Position numbers and translations under genes: made by a program
NCBI RefSeq assembly: GCF_014642835.1
Contig: NZ_BMJA01000001.1
Span: 564,540-628,539, forward strand
Length of the DNA stretch: 64,000 nucleotides
From: Dyella nitratireducens
Lineage (GTDB): Bacteria > Pseudomonadota > Gammaproteobacteria > Xanthomonadales > Rhodanobacteraceae
Reading direction: 5' to 3'
Notes under the pieces: model-generated
What the model was told of the DNA's origin: nothing
Database searches by the model: none
What the model saw: the letters and a program-made list of their open reading frames with translations, nothing else
In this document: in pieces, positions 19,846 to 28,226 of the stretch
Layout: the number at the start of each line of letters is the position of its first letter
Position numbering within the stretch: position 1 is the first letter of the stretch

Positions 19846-19991
19846 GATGACAACTCCGGTCATGGAATATCGGTTTGGAACCCTCCACCCGGCCAAGCTT
19901 GTGAGGCATTGCCGTGGAAAGTGCCGTATCGCTTCGAAGCGCAATCTAGGCTTATATGGCGTATTTGAAAAAGACTTAATAAGCTGTCTGT

Positions 19992-20008
19992 CATGCCTAG
20001 AAAGCATG
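19992..20008. promoter_or_regulatory. Candidate LysR box CATGC-N7-GCATG
   Basis: A perfect dyad containing T-N11-A, the LysR-type consensus, ending 17 bp before the LysR start codon in the region shared with the divergent hydrolase gene. It is the best visible candidate for autoregulation and activation. Confidence 0.5.
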
Positions 20009-20024
20009 ATCTAGGAAACCAATC

Positions 20025-20924
20025 ATGGAACTTCGCCATTTGCGGTACTTCATTGCGGTTGCCGAAACAGGAAGTCTCACGATTGCAGCGGAGCGGCGCT
20101 TATATACCTCACAACCTTCACTCAGCCGCCAAATCAAAGATCTGGAAGACCAAGTAGGCGCGGATCTGCTGGCTCGAAGCGCCCGCGGTGTCACGCTGAC
20201 GGAAGCCGGCAAGGTGTTCTTCGATCACGCCAAGATGGTGCTGAGCCAGGTAGACGCCGGCATTGAAGCGGCACGCAAGGCTGCGCAACCCAGCAAGCAG
20301 CGTTTCGCGATGGGTTTTCTCACCGGTCAGGAAATGACGTGGCTGCCCGAGGCCATGCATATTCTTCGCGCTGAACTGCCGAACATCGACGTGACGGTTT
20401 CCAGCGACTACTCACCGGACCTTGCCGACGCATTGGTACGAGGCAAACTGGATCTTGCCTTTCTTCGCGCCGAGCCTGACTACGATCTGATCTATCGCCC
20501 CGTGATGCAGGAGCCCCTGGTCGTCTTGATGCCAAGCGATCACCGTCTGGCATCGCGCGACAAGATCCGCGCCAGGGATCTGCTGGGCGAGCCCTTTATC
20601 GGCATGGGCAACAAGGCCACCGTGCTGCGTGCCGTGATCGATGATTATCTGCGCAGCGCGAAAGTAGACATCACGCCCGGCCAAGTCGTCGACAATCCGG
20701 CCATGGTGATGTCACTGGTCGCTTCGACGCGAGGCGTCACCTTGATCCCGGCGTACGTGCAGAAGCTGATGCCCTGGTCGGTGACGAGCCGTCCGTTGGC
20801 GGGCAAGGCACCGACCATTGATCTGGCGATCGGCTACCGCAGATCAAATCATTCGCCCATCCTGAAAATGTTCTTGTCGCATCTGGATGAATTGATGAAG
20901 CGTGTGTCTGCACCCAAGCATTGA
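20025..20924 (+). CDS. LysR-family transcriptional regulator
   Basis: A 299-residue regulator with the N-terminal winged helix MELRHLRYFIAVAETGSLTIAAERRLYTSQPSLSRQIKDLE and a C-terminal periplasmic-binding-like effector domain (about 90-295). The N-terminus resembles the CatM/BenM/HcaR group, which respond to aromatic acids. AGGA eight bases upstream supports the start. It is divergent from the hydrolase-SDR operon and is likely to control it. Confidence 0.92.
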   Translation: MELRHLRYFIAVAETGSLTIAAERRLYTSQPSLSRQIKDLEDQVGADLLARSARGVTLTEAGKVFFDHAKMVLSQVDAGIEAARKAAQPSKQRFAMGFLTGQEMTWLPEAMHILRAELPNIDVTVSSDYSPDLADALVRGKLDLAFLRAEPDYDLIYRPVMQEPLVVLMPSDHRLASRDKIRARDLLGEPFIGMGNKATVLRAVIDDYLRSAKVDITPGQVVDNPAMVMSLVASTRGVTLIPAYVQKLMPWSVTSRPLAGKAPTIDLAIGYRRSNHSPILKMFLSHLDELMKRVSAPKH

Positions 20925-20940
20925 GTACTTGCTCGGACGA

Positions 20941-22353
20941 TTACGGCATCGCATGTAGCGCGGCACCATAGCCGGAAGGACCGGCCTTGAGCATGGCTGC
21001 GAGTATGCCCAGCCCTTCCTCGACACGCCCGACATGTTCTTCTGCGCTAAAGCACACCCGCACGGCATGCGGCGTCGGCTCACGTCCCGGCACGAAGATA
21101 TCGGTCGGTGCCAGCGAAACACCGAGGTGTTCGGCGTTCGCAACGAACTCATCCACCCGCCACGGTTCGGGCAGTGGAAGCCAGATATGAAAGGCTGGTG
21201 TTGCAGCCGGTACGAAGAACGATGCCAGATGGCGGACGGCCATGCGCTGACGTTCCTGTGCCGCGCGAACACGCCGCTGCATGATCGACGAGGCCGTCCC
21301 GTCGTCGATCCAGCGGCTGGCCATTTCAGCGGCGAGCGGAGGTGTCCAACTCGTCGCGCCGATACAGGAGGCGATGGCGTTGCGTTGCGTGGGTGACGAC
21401 GTCACGACGTATCCGACGCGCAGCCCTGACGCCAGGCATTTCGAAAAGCTGCTGAGATAAATCACCGCTTCGGGCGCCAGTGCCTGCAGTGGCGTTGGCG
21501 TGTCCGTCGCCATGAAGCCCCAGGCATCATCTTCGATGGCCACCAATGCCTGCTCACGCAGAACAGCTGTAATGGCACGGCGCCGGCGCTCGGACATGGT
21601 AAGTGCCGTCGGTGTATGCACGCTGGGCATGGTGTACAGCACGCGCGCGCCAGTGGTTTGCTGCGCATGGACAAGCGCATCGGGCAGGATGCCTTCATCA
21701 TCACCCGCCACGGCAACCAGGCGCAGCTGATGGATGGCCGCAAGCGCTTTGATGCTGGGGCTGGTGAGCGCTTCGGTAAGTACGACGTCACCGGGTGCCG
21801 TGAGCGCCGCCAGCGAAGCCGCCAAGCCATGCTGGACACTGGTACACAGCAACACATCTTCCGCGGTGACAGATAAACCGAAGTGGCGCAGCCATCGCGC
21901 ACCCGCTGCGCGATGTTGCGGGCGGCCTGCATACGGTGAAACACCCATCAGATCGGCCACGTTTCGATCTTGCGACAACTGCATCAGCATCTCGGCCAGC
22001 GGTCGTTCCACGTCGCTTGCCGCCGGATAGTTCAAGGCGAAATTGATCGCAACCGTTTTGCCCAAGCCGGTGCTGTGAATCGCCGCATCACCTGTCGCCG
22101 TAACGAACGTACCGCGCCCTACTTCCGCACTGACGACACCCATGCGTTCCGCGATTGCATAAGCACGATTCACCGTGCCGGGCGTGATGCCCAAGTGTTT
22201 TGCCAGCGCTCGCTGCGTGGGCAATTGGTCACCGGGGCGAAGCCGTCCTGATGCGATGTCTGCAGCGATAGCTTCGGCCAGCCGTTCGGCCCAACGGCCA
22301 CCACCCGGGAGCTCGGGGCGCCAGGTGGATGGGGTTTCGGCTTGTCTTGACAT
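20941..22353 (-). CDS. MocR-type regulator (GntR helix-turn-helix fused to aminotransferase domain)
   Basis: A 470-residue fusion. The GntR-type winged helix covers about 10-80 (DIASGRLRPGDQLPTQRALAKHLGITPGTVNRAYAI), and a fold-type I aminotransferase domain covers about 100-455, with the PLP lysine at about Lys305 in SSFSKCLASGLRVGY. Proteins of this type use PLP as a sensor rather than for catalysis. The ATG at 22353 has GGAG seven bases upstream. It is divergent from the secreted protein at 22458, which is the obvious first candidate target. No PLP-synthesis or amino-acid gene is nearby. Confidence 0.9.
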   Translation of the reverse strand: MSRQAETPSTWRPELPGGGRWAERLAEAIAADIASGRLRPGDQLPTQRALAKHLGITPGTVNRAYAIAERMGVVSAEVGRGTFVTATGDAAIHSTGLGKTVAINFALNYPAASDVERPLAEMLMQLSQDRNVADLMGVSPYAGRPQHRAAGARWLRHFGLSVTAEDVLLCTSVQHGLAASLAALTAPGDVVLTEALTSPSIKALAAIHQLRLVAVAGDDEGILPDALVHAQQTTGARVLYTMPSVHTPTALTMSERRRRAITAVLREQALVAIEDDAWGFMATDTPTPLQALAPEAVIYLSSFSKCLASGLRVGYVVTSSPTQRNAIASCIGATSWTPPLAAEMASRWIDDGTASSIMQRRVRAAQERQRMAVRHLASFFVPAATPAFHIWLPLPEPWRVDEFVANAEHLGVSLAPTDIFVPGREPTPHAVRVCFSAEEHVGRVEEGLGILAAMLKAGPSGYGAALHAMP

Positions 22354-22384
22354 GCCTGCGCTCCGATTGTAGCGTCCATAAATC

Positions 22385-22422
22385 GACACAATTGAATCAA
22401 TAAGACAAATTGTATCGATACA
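22385..22422. promoter_or_regulatory. Candidate MocR operator: direct repeat plus palindrome
   Basis: The 104 bp divergent region contains two related copies, GACACAATTG (22385) and GACAAATTG (22404), 19 bp apart, and the perfect palindrome TGTATCGATACA (22411-22422). MocR regulators often bind direct repeats, so these are candidate sites. Binding is not shown. Confidence 0.4.
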
Positions 22423-22457
22423 TTTCTGCTCCAGCAAGTCCGGCCAGGAGATACCTC

Positions 22458-23093
22458 ATGAAGCGCTTTTCCCTTGCGGCGACGTCTTTGTTTGTTTGCA
22501 CATGCGGGCTAATGAACCCAGCGTGGGCACAGGCGTCTTCCCCTTCTGACATGACCATGCCAGCAACGGCAACCCACCCCAGCAGTGCACAAGAACAGAG
22601 AAACCTTGCCACGTTCGCCAAGATCAAAAACCTTGCCGGCGAATGGAAGGCTCCGCTCGACGACAACGGCACCATGGTGAATATTTTCCGGCCGTTCGCC
22701 TATGGCACCAAAGTGCTCGCGGAAGAATGGGAAAACGGCAGGCACATTACGTCCACCATTTTCTATATGGTGGATGGCGAATTGCGTGCCGATCACTATT
22801 GCGACTATCGCAACGAACCACGCTACACCCTGGAACCGGCAACGAACGACGCCAATACGCTGCAATTCAAATTCCGCTACGCCACCAATCTCGACCGATA
22901 CCCTATCCACTTCCACTCCACGACATGGCGGTTGGTGGACAACAACCATCTCGTCCAGGATTGGTATACCGAGGGTGATAAGAAACCGGTCGCACCGATA
23001 CGGATGGAGTTCACGCGGACGAAGCTGTCGGTGCGGGAAGATGGTTCGCCTACGGTGTTTTCGGTTGATGAAGTTGAGAAGGCGAAGAGTTAG
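22458..23093 (+). CDS. Secreted protein, lipocalin-like, unknown function
   Basis: A 211-residue protein starting MKRFSLAATSLFVCTCGLMNPAWAQ, a signal peptide. The start at 22458 has AGGAG seven bases upstream; an earlier in-frame ATG at 22410 lies in the regulator's promoter region. The mature part has NLAGEWKAPLDDNG and a run of beta-strand-like segments such as KVLAEEWENGRHITSTIFYMVDG, suggesting a barrel of the type seen in DUF1579-like proteins. It is transcribed divergently from the MocR gene. Confidence 0.7.
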   Translation: MKRFSLAATSLFVCTCGLMNPAWAQASSPSDMTMPATATHPSSAQEQRNLATFAKIKNLAGEWKAPLDDNGTMVNIFRPFAYGTKVLAEEWENGRHITSTIFYMVDGELRADHYCDYRNEPRYTLEPATNDANTLQFKFRYATNLDRYPIHFHSTTWRLVDNNHLVQDWYTEGDKKPVAPIRMEFTRTKLSVREDGSPTVFSVDEVEKAKS

Positions 23094-23194
23094 CGTTATC
23101 GCGCTTTGCTTGGTGTCTTAGCCAGATCCATGTTTACTTTGTTGCTGGCTATAGCCATTCAAACTGGGATGAAAGCGAGCGCCCCCTTATTGCC

Positions 23195-23262
23195 GTCATT
23201 CCGGCGAAGGCCGGAATCCATGCTTCGTACTGGCGATGGATTCCGGCCTTCGCCGGAATGAC
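23195..23262. repeat. Family B palindromic repeat, short form, copy 1
   Basis: A 68 bp inverted repeat with arms GTCATTCCGGCGAAGGCCGG and complement. It is identical, base for base as read, to the copy at 49512-49579. It lies between the secreted protein and the GFA gene, which converge. Confidence 0.9.
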
Positions 23263-23351
23263 GACTCGCGCTGAAACAGCCTTAACACAAGCTTCGATTC
23301 TTGCCGGAACGATGGAAAGACATAGGGATATATCAGGGCTTTCATCCCAAC

Positions 23352-23756
23352 CTAGGTGGGATCCTTCTCATACCGCGCCACCCCATCCGGCAACTGTACC
23401 CACGCATGCCGCCGGCACTCGTACACCGAATCCTGCGGCGGCGGAAAATGGGGATCAGCAAAAGCACCTACCGCCACCATGACGTAGTTGTCGTTGCCTT
23501 CTTCCGTATGAAACACATTGCTTCCACACGTAGGGCAAAATCGAAAGCGGTACTTCGAGCCTTGATCGCCAGTGCGAACAAATTCGGTGGCGTTGCCCGT
23601 GACCGTATAAGGCACGGCGAACGCTGCCAGCGCCGCAAACACGCTACCGGTACGCTGTTGGCAGGCGAGGCAGTGGCAAACGCCCGCGCCCAAGGTTTCT
23701 CCGTGAACTTCAATGCTTAGCTGCCCGCAATAGCAGGAAGCCGTTTTGCTCGACAT
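23352..23756 (-). CDS. GFA/CENP-V-family zinc protein
   Basis: A 134-residue protein of the glutathione-dependent formaldehyde-activating enzyme-like family. The zinc-binding cysteines are in SCYCGQL, CHCLACQ and CPTCGSN, the standard spacing for the family. Most members have no proven reaction, so the formaldehyde label is nominal. AAGGGA lies five bases before the ATG. The TAG stop lies in CCTAGGTTGGGATGAAAG, which resembles one end of a family A repeat. Confidence 0.9.
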   Translation of the reverse strand: MSSKTASCYCGQLSIEVHGETLGAGVCHCLACQQRTGSVFAALAAFAVPYTVTGNATEFVRTGDQGSKYRFRFCPTCGSNVFHTEEGNDNYVMVAVGAFADPHFPPPQDSVYECRRHAWVQLPDGVARYEKDPT

Positions 23757-23821
23757 GGCGATCCCTTATGAAGGTTGGCGTGGCCGCAAACGTTGCGGAT
23801 GGTACGCCTTCTTTCACGCCG

Positions 23822-23851
23822 AGTGCCGGCCGGTTCGAACCGGCCGGCACT
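23822..23851. terminator. Perfect 30 bp palindrome downstream of the aldo-keto reductase
   Basis: Bases 23822-23851 equal their own reverse complement (half AGTGCCGGCCGGTTC). It begins 16 bp after the aldo-keto reductase stop on the minus strand. It has no unpaired loop beyond the central TTCGAA and no T-run, so it may be a factor-assisted terminator or a protein site upstream of the GFA gene. Confidence 0.5.
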
Positions 23852-23866
23852 GGAGCACGGCATCGA

Positions 23867-24751
23867 TCAGTGCTGTTCGCCTTGCTGGCGAATGGCATCG
23901 AGTTCTGCCAGAACGTGTTGCGGCAGCTGCAATGCAGCGGCTTGCAGGTTTTCGCGCAAGTGTTGCAATGAGGAGGTGCCGGGAATCAGCAGGATATTGG
24001 GTGCGCGTTGCAGCAACCAGGCAAGCGCAACCTGCATCGGCGTGGCGCCAAGCTCAGCGGCAATCCTGGATAGCCCGGATGACTGGATCGGCGTAAAGCC
24101 ACCCAGCGGGAAGAATGGCACGTAAGCGATGCCCTTCTGTGCCAGCTCGTCAACCAGCGCGTCATCTTCCCGTTGCACCAGGTTGTATTGGTTCTGCACA
24201 CAGACGATTTCTGTAATGCCTTGCGCTTCGGCGACTTGCGCTGATGTGGCGTTACTCAAACCGACGTGACGGATGAGACCCTGCTGCTGCAGTTCGGCCA
24301 GTGCTTCGATCTGTCTGGCAATCGAACCTTCACTGGGCGAATGCACGTTGCCCATGATGCGCATATTGACCACATCCAGCACATCCAAGCCAAGGTTGCG
24401 CAGGTTGTCGTGCACGCCACGCTCGAGGTCTTCCGGCGTCTGCGCCGGCAACCACGAAGCGTCTGCGCCACGCACGGCGCCGAGCTTGGTGACGATCAAC
24501 AAATCTTGCGGATACGGATGCAGCGCTTCGCGAATGATCTGGTTGGTGACGTGCGGCCCATAGAAATCGCTGGTGTCGATATGGTTGACGCCGGCCGCTA
24601 CCGCTTCGCGCAAAACCGCGATAGCCGTGTTGCGGTCCTTGGGCGGACCGAAAACGCCGGGGCCGGCGAGTTGCATGGCGCCATAACCCATCCGGTTCAC
24701 GGTGCGGCCGGCGAACGAGAAGGTGCCTGCGGCGGAAACGAGCTTGGACAT
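23867..24751 (-). CDS. Aldo/keto reductase family oxidoreductase
   Basis: A 294-residue TIM-barrel reductase that uses NAD(P)H to reduce carbonyls. Asp and Tyr are in NHIDTSDFYGPH and Lys is in LLIVTKLGA. The fourth tetrad position, normally His in a QLHR-type strand, falls in LDVVNMRIMG, so it appears to be Met or Asn; other members of this subgroup seem to share that change. The cofactor phosphate loop is LLIPGTSSLQHLREN. AGGAG six bases before the ATG supports the start. It is divergent from the LysR gene at 24847. Confidence 0.9.
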   Translation of the reverse strand: MSKLVSAAGTFSFAGRTVNRMGYGAMQLAGPGVFGPPKDRNTAIAVLREAVAAGVNHIDTSDFYGPHVTNQIIREALHPYPQDLLIVTKLGAVRGADASWLPAQTPEDLERGVHDNLRNLGLDVLDVVNMRIMGNVHSPSEGSIARQIEALAELQQQGLIRHVGLSNATSAQVAEAQGITEIVCVQNQYNLVQREDDALVDELAQKGIAYVPFFPLGGFTPIQSSGLSRIAAELGATPMQVALAWLLQRAPNILLIPGTSSLQHLRENLQAAALQLPQHVLAELDAIRQQGEQH

Positions 24752-24846
24752 GAGGATCTCCTGGGTGGGTACCCATCTACTATGCCGTCAACGCGTTTGT
24801 TAGATAATCCGCCGCAATGTGCACGGGCTGTGCGAATAACTGAACA

Positions 24847-25767
24847 ATGGCCGTAGAGATCAACGACCTTGCCGCCTTCCTGTCCGTGGCTCGCGCCGGC
24901 GGTTTTCGCGATGCGGCCCGGGTGAGCGGCGTGTCTGCATCCGGCTTGAGCGCGGCGGTACGCCGGCTGGAAATGAAGCTCGGCGTGCGGTTGCTCAATC
25001 GCACCACACGCAGCGTCGCACCTACCGAAGCGGGGCTGCGCCTGATCGAGCGACTGGCGCCGGCGCTGGCTGAAATGGAAGCCGCGCTGGATGTACTGAA
25101 CCGGTTCCGCGATCGCCCGGCAGGCACGCTGAAACTCAACGTACCGGCGGGCGTTGCGCGCGTCATATTGCCGCCCATCATCACGGCGTTTCTGAAAGCC
25201 TACCCGGACATTCGCATGGAGACGGTGGTGGAGGACAGCTTCGTCGATGTGCTTTCCGCGGGATGCGATGCCGGCATCCGCTACGACGAGCGGCTTGAGC
25301 AGGACATGGTGGCGATTCCGATTGGTCCACGCGTGCAACGCTTTGCCACCGCCGCGTCACCAGGCTATCTGGATCAGCATGGCCGCCCGCAACATCCGCG
25401 CGACTTGCTTGCCCACGCTTGCTTGCGCGGACAATTTTCAAGCGGTGCCATGCCGGCGTGGGAATTTGAACGCGATGGCGAAGTGATTCGCGTGGACACG
25501 ACCGGACCGTTGCTGGTGCGGCCTGGTCCGGCCTTCGATCTCGCCATCAGTGCTGCCATCGGCGGGCTCGGCATTGTGCACTTGTACGAGGACTGGGTGC
25601 GTCCGCAACTCGACAGTGGCGTGCTCGAACCCATTCTGCAGCCCTGGTGGCAGAACTTTGCCGGACCGTTTCTGTATTACCCGGGACATCGTCACTTGCC
25701 GGCGCCGCTGCGTGCGTTTGTGGATTTCGTGAAGGAAAGCAATGCGTCGAGCTTCGCGATGCGCTGA
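24847..25767 (+). CDS. LysR-family transcriptional regulator
   Basis: A 306-residue regulator with an N-terminal winged helix (EINDLAAFLSVARAGGFRDAARVSGVSASGLSAAVRRLE, then RTTRSVAPTEAG) and an effector domain of the CrgA/DmlR group (FRDRPAGTLKLNVP). It is divergent from the aldo-keto reductase (95 bp between them), the likely target. It is followed on the same strand by a nitronate monooxygenase after 124 bp. Its N-terminus lacks a clear ribosome site. Confidence 0.9.
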   Translation: MAVEINDLAAFLSVARAGGFRDAARVSGVSASGLSAAVRRLEMKLGVRLLNRTTRSVAPTEAGLRLIERLAPALAEMEAALDVLNRFRDRPAGTLKLNVPAGVARVILPPIITAFLKAYPDIRMETVVEDSFVDVLSAGCDAGIRYDERLEQDMVAIPIGPRVQRFATAASPGYLDQHGRPQHPRDLLAHACLRGQFSSGAMPAWEFERDGEVIRVDTTGPLLVRPGPAFDLAISAAIGGLGIVHLYEDWVRPQLDSGVLEPILQPWWQNFAGPFLYYPGHRHLPAPLRAFVDFVKESNASSFAMR

Positions 25768-25891
25768 AGCGCGAAGCGATTCTTTCGTTTGGCGGAAGGC
25801 TGCCTGCCGTGCTGCATGGCTTCGGTCCATCTGTCAACGCGCGTAAAGTTGTGCGCGTCTCCCGCCTTCCCCAGCACAGGAGTCTTCGATC

Positions 25892-26968
25892 ATGGCGACA
25901 CTCCCCTCTTCGCCCTTGCTTGACCGCATTGGCATGCGATTGCCCATCATTCAAGCGCCCATGGCCGGCGTTTCCTCGCCTGCCATGGCAGCGGCAGTGA
26001 GCAACAACGGTGGCCTCGGCTCGCTCGGCGTAGGCGCCATGAATGCGGCGCAAGCGCGGGAAGCGATTCATCAGTTTCGTACGCTGAGCCAAGGGCCGCT
26101 CAACGTGAACGTGTTCGTGCATCGGCCGGCACAGGCCAATACGCAGAAGGAAGCCGCGTGGCTCAAGCGCTTGCGTTCGGAGTTTGATCGTACCAAGGCG
26201 CAACCGCCGGAAAATTTGCGGGAAATCTATACCTCGTTTCTTGTCGACGACGAGATGCTTGCCATGCTGGTGGAGGAAAAGCCGAAAGTGGTGAGCTTTC
26301 ACTTCGGCCTGCCACGCCCGGATCAGATCGCAGCACTGCACCAGGCCGGCATCGTGCTGCTGGCGTCCGCCACTAATGCACAGGAAGCCAAGGCGCTTGA
26401 AGCGGCGGGCGTCGACGCGATGGTGGCCCAGGGTTATGAAGCAGGCGGGCATCGCGGCGTATTCGATCCGGATGTCGACGATAGCCGCATGGGTACGTTT
26501 GCACTCACGCGTGTCTTGGTGCGAACGCTTGGCATTCCGGTGATTGCGGCGGGCGGCATCATGGACGGTGCGGGTATTGCTGCGGTGTTGAAGCTTGGTG
26601 CGGTTGCTGCACAACTGGGAACGGCATTCGTGGCTACTGATGAGTCGCTGGCGGACAAGGGATTTCGTGCCCTGCTGTTTAGCGATGCGGCGCATCACAC
26701 GGTGATGACGCGCGTGATTTCGGGACGGCCTGCGCGCAGCTTGGCGAATGACTTTACGCGCTGGGGTGCGGATGTGCCGGATGATGTGGTGCCGGATTAT
26801 CCCGTGACGTATGACGCGGGCAAGGCGTTGAATGCGGCAGGGAAGGCTGCGGGATTGAGTGGATATGGTGCGCAGTGGGCAGGGCAAGGAGCGCCGTTGG
26901 CGCGGGCGTTGTCTACAGGGGCGTTGATGAAGGCGTTGGAGAGTGAGGTTGAGCAGGCCTTGGGTTGA
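25892..26968 (+). CDS. Nitronate monooxygenase (NPD-like flavoprotein)
   Basis: A 358-residue FMN-dependent TIM-barrel enzyme. It starts with LDRIGMRLPIIQAPMAGVSSPAMAAAVSNNGGLGSLG, has the catalytic His in VAQGYEAGGHRG, and shows the phosphate-binding IPVIAAGGIMDG and AAQLGTAFVATDES. The family oxidises nitronates such as propionate 3-nitronate, which protects cells from nitro toxins. GGAG nine bases upstream supports the start. It could share control with the upstream LysR gene. A family A repeat follows the stop by about 50 bp. Confidence 0.9.
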   Translation: MATLPSSPLLDRIGMRLPIIQAPMAGVSSPAMAAAVSNNGGLGSLGVGAMNAAQAREAIHQFRTLSQGPLNVNVFVHRPAQANTQKEAAWLKRLRSEFDRTKAQPPENLREIYTSFLVDDEMLAMLVEEKPKVVSFHFGLPRPDQIAALHQAGIVLLASATNAQEAKALEAAGVDAMVAQGYEAGGHRGVFDPDVDDSRMGTFALTRVLVRTLGIPVIAAGGIMDGAGIAAVLKLGAVAAQLGTAFVATDESLADKGFRALLFSDAAHHTVMTRVISGRPARSLANDFTRWGADVPDDVVPDYPVTYDAGKALNAAGKAAGLSGYGAQWAGQGAPLARALSTGALMKALESEVEQALG

Positions 26969-27020
26969 ATTTCCCCAGCCTTGACTCTCTTGCCACGTTG
27001 TCAGTCCGGCGAAGCACTGC

Positions 27021-27092
27021 GTAGGCTGGGGTGCAAACCCCAGCATTGGATTGCATGAGCATATCGATGTTGGGGTTTGCACCCCAACCTAC
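27021..27092. repeat. Family A palindromic repeat, copy 2
   Basis: Arms GTAGGCTGGGGTGCAAACCC and TGGGGTTTGCACCCCAACC; the left arm has a C for T change against the family. It lies between the nitronate monooxygenase and the next LysR gene. Confidence 0.88.
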
Positions 27093-27150
27093 TAGCTGTA
27101 GCAAACTCCTCCGCAGCCGCCGTTCAACTCACCACCACGAGGCACGCCTT

Positions 27151-28122
27151 ATGGACCGCATCGACGCCATGAAAGTCTTCGTTACGGCGCTGGATGAAGG
27201 CAGTCTCGCTGGCGCAAGCCGAAAAACCGGGCGATCTGCCGCGGCAGTGAGCCGGGCGATTGCCTTTCTGGAAACCCATGTCGGTGTGCCGCTGCTGCAC
27301 CGGACCACCCGCTCCATCAAGCTGAGCGAAGCCGGCGAACGCTATGCCATGGCGTGCCGAAAGATGCTTGCGGATCTGGAAGAAGCAGATCGTCAAGCAG
27401 CGGGAGAAAAGTCGGTGCCGCACGGCACGTTGACCATTACCGCTACCGTTTACTCGGGCGTGGAATTGCTGCGTCCGATCGTGGATGCGTTCATGGAGCA
27501 ATACCCGACCGTCAATGTGCGCATGTATCTGCTGGAAAGGCCGGTCAACCTTATCGACGAAGGTATGGACTTGGCGTTGCGCATTACGCATCTGCCCGAT
27601 TCGACGCTGGTTGCGCATCGCGTCGGTGAGGTGCGCAGGGTGGTGGTGGCATCGCCGCGTTATCTGGCTACGCATCCCTGCATTGATGAACCGGCGCACC
27701 TGTCCAAGCATCCGGTGGTTGCCTTGCAGCATGGCGGCATCGATTCGTGGACGTTTCCGCCGCAGGAAGGTTCATCGGTACCACTGGCTGTTCCCATCAC
27801 GCCTCGCCTGGTGGTGAATAACGTGCGTGCAATCATCGCGTCGGTCGTCGATGGGTATGGCGTGACGCGCCTGCTTTCGTATCACGTGGCGGCAGAAATC
27901 AAGCAAGGCTTGTTGCGCATCGTGCTTGCCGACGCGGAACCGGCGCCGATTCCCGTTCACCTCGTTGCGCCGTATGGACGTCTTTCTGTACCGAAGGTGC
28001 GTGCCTTTGTGGACTTCGCCCTGCCCCGCCTGCGCGCGCAATTTGCAAGCCTGGCCAAGGCGGCGGAGATGAAGCCGGATGCGACGATTCCACCGCGCCG
28101 CGGAAGAGTGTCTGCCGGATAG
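27151..28122 (+). CDS. LysR-family transcriptional regulator
   Basis: A 323-residue regulator of the CrgA/DmlR group. The ATG at 27151 is chosen because MDRIDAMKVFVTALDEGSLAGASRKTGRSAAAVSRAIAFLE is the normal N-terminus; the frame is open upstream only because it runs through the family A repeat. RTTRSIKLSEAG follows the helix-turn-helix, and the effector domain begins near 90 (PHGTLTITA). The three genes downstream (SDR, tautomerase, beta-propeller) are on the same strand with short gaps and may be in its transcript. Confidence 0.9.
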   Translation: MDRIDAMKVFVTALDEGSLAGASRKTGRSAAAVSRAIAFLETHVGVPLLHRTTRSIKLSEAGERYAMACRKMLADLEEADRQAAGEKSVPHGTLTITATVYSGVELLRPIVDAFMEQYPTVNVRMYLLERPVNLIDEGMDLALRITHLPDSTLVAHRVGEVRRVVVASPRYLATHPCIDEPAHLSKHPVVALQHGGIDSWTFPPQEGSSVPLAVPITPRLVVNNVRAIIASVVDGYGVTRLLSYHVAAEIKQGLLRIVLADAEPAPIPVHLVAPYGRLSVPKVRAFVDFALPRLRAQFASLAKAAEMKPDATIPPRRGRVSAG

Positions 28123-28226
28123 CAGGGATTCGCTATCGCACATGATGAGCCTAGATTGAAGGCGTCGGCGCTCCCCACTGATTCGGTAGCGCGCTGGCTT
28201 CCCTTCCTTCTAGCGAGATCGACATC

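Noticed and set aside
23822-23851. The palindrome as an attachment site or phage core
   Set aside because: No integrase, tRNA or second copy is nearby; a terminator or protein site is simpler.
25547-27082. A 511-residue minus-strand open frame over the LysR and nitronate monooxygenase genes
   Set aside because: It overlaps two clear plus-strand genes antisense, begins in a family A repeat, and has no recognisable domain.
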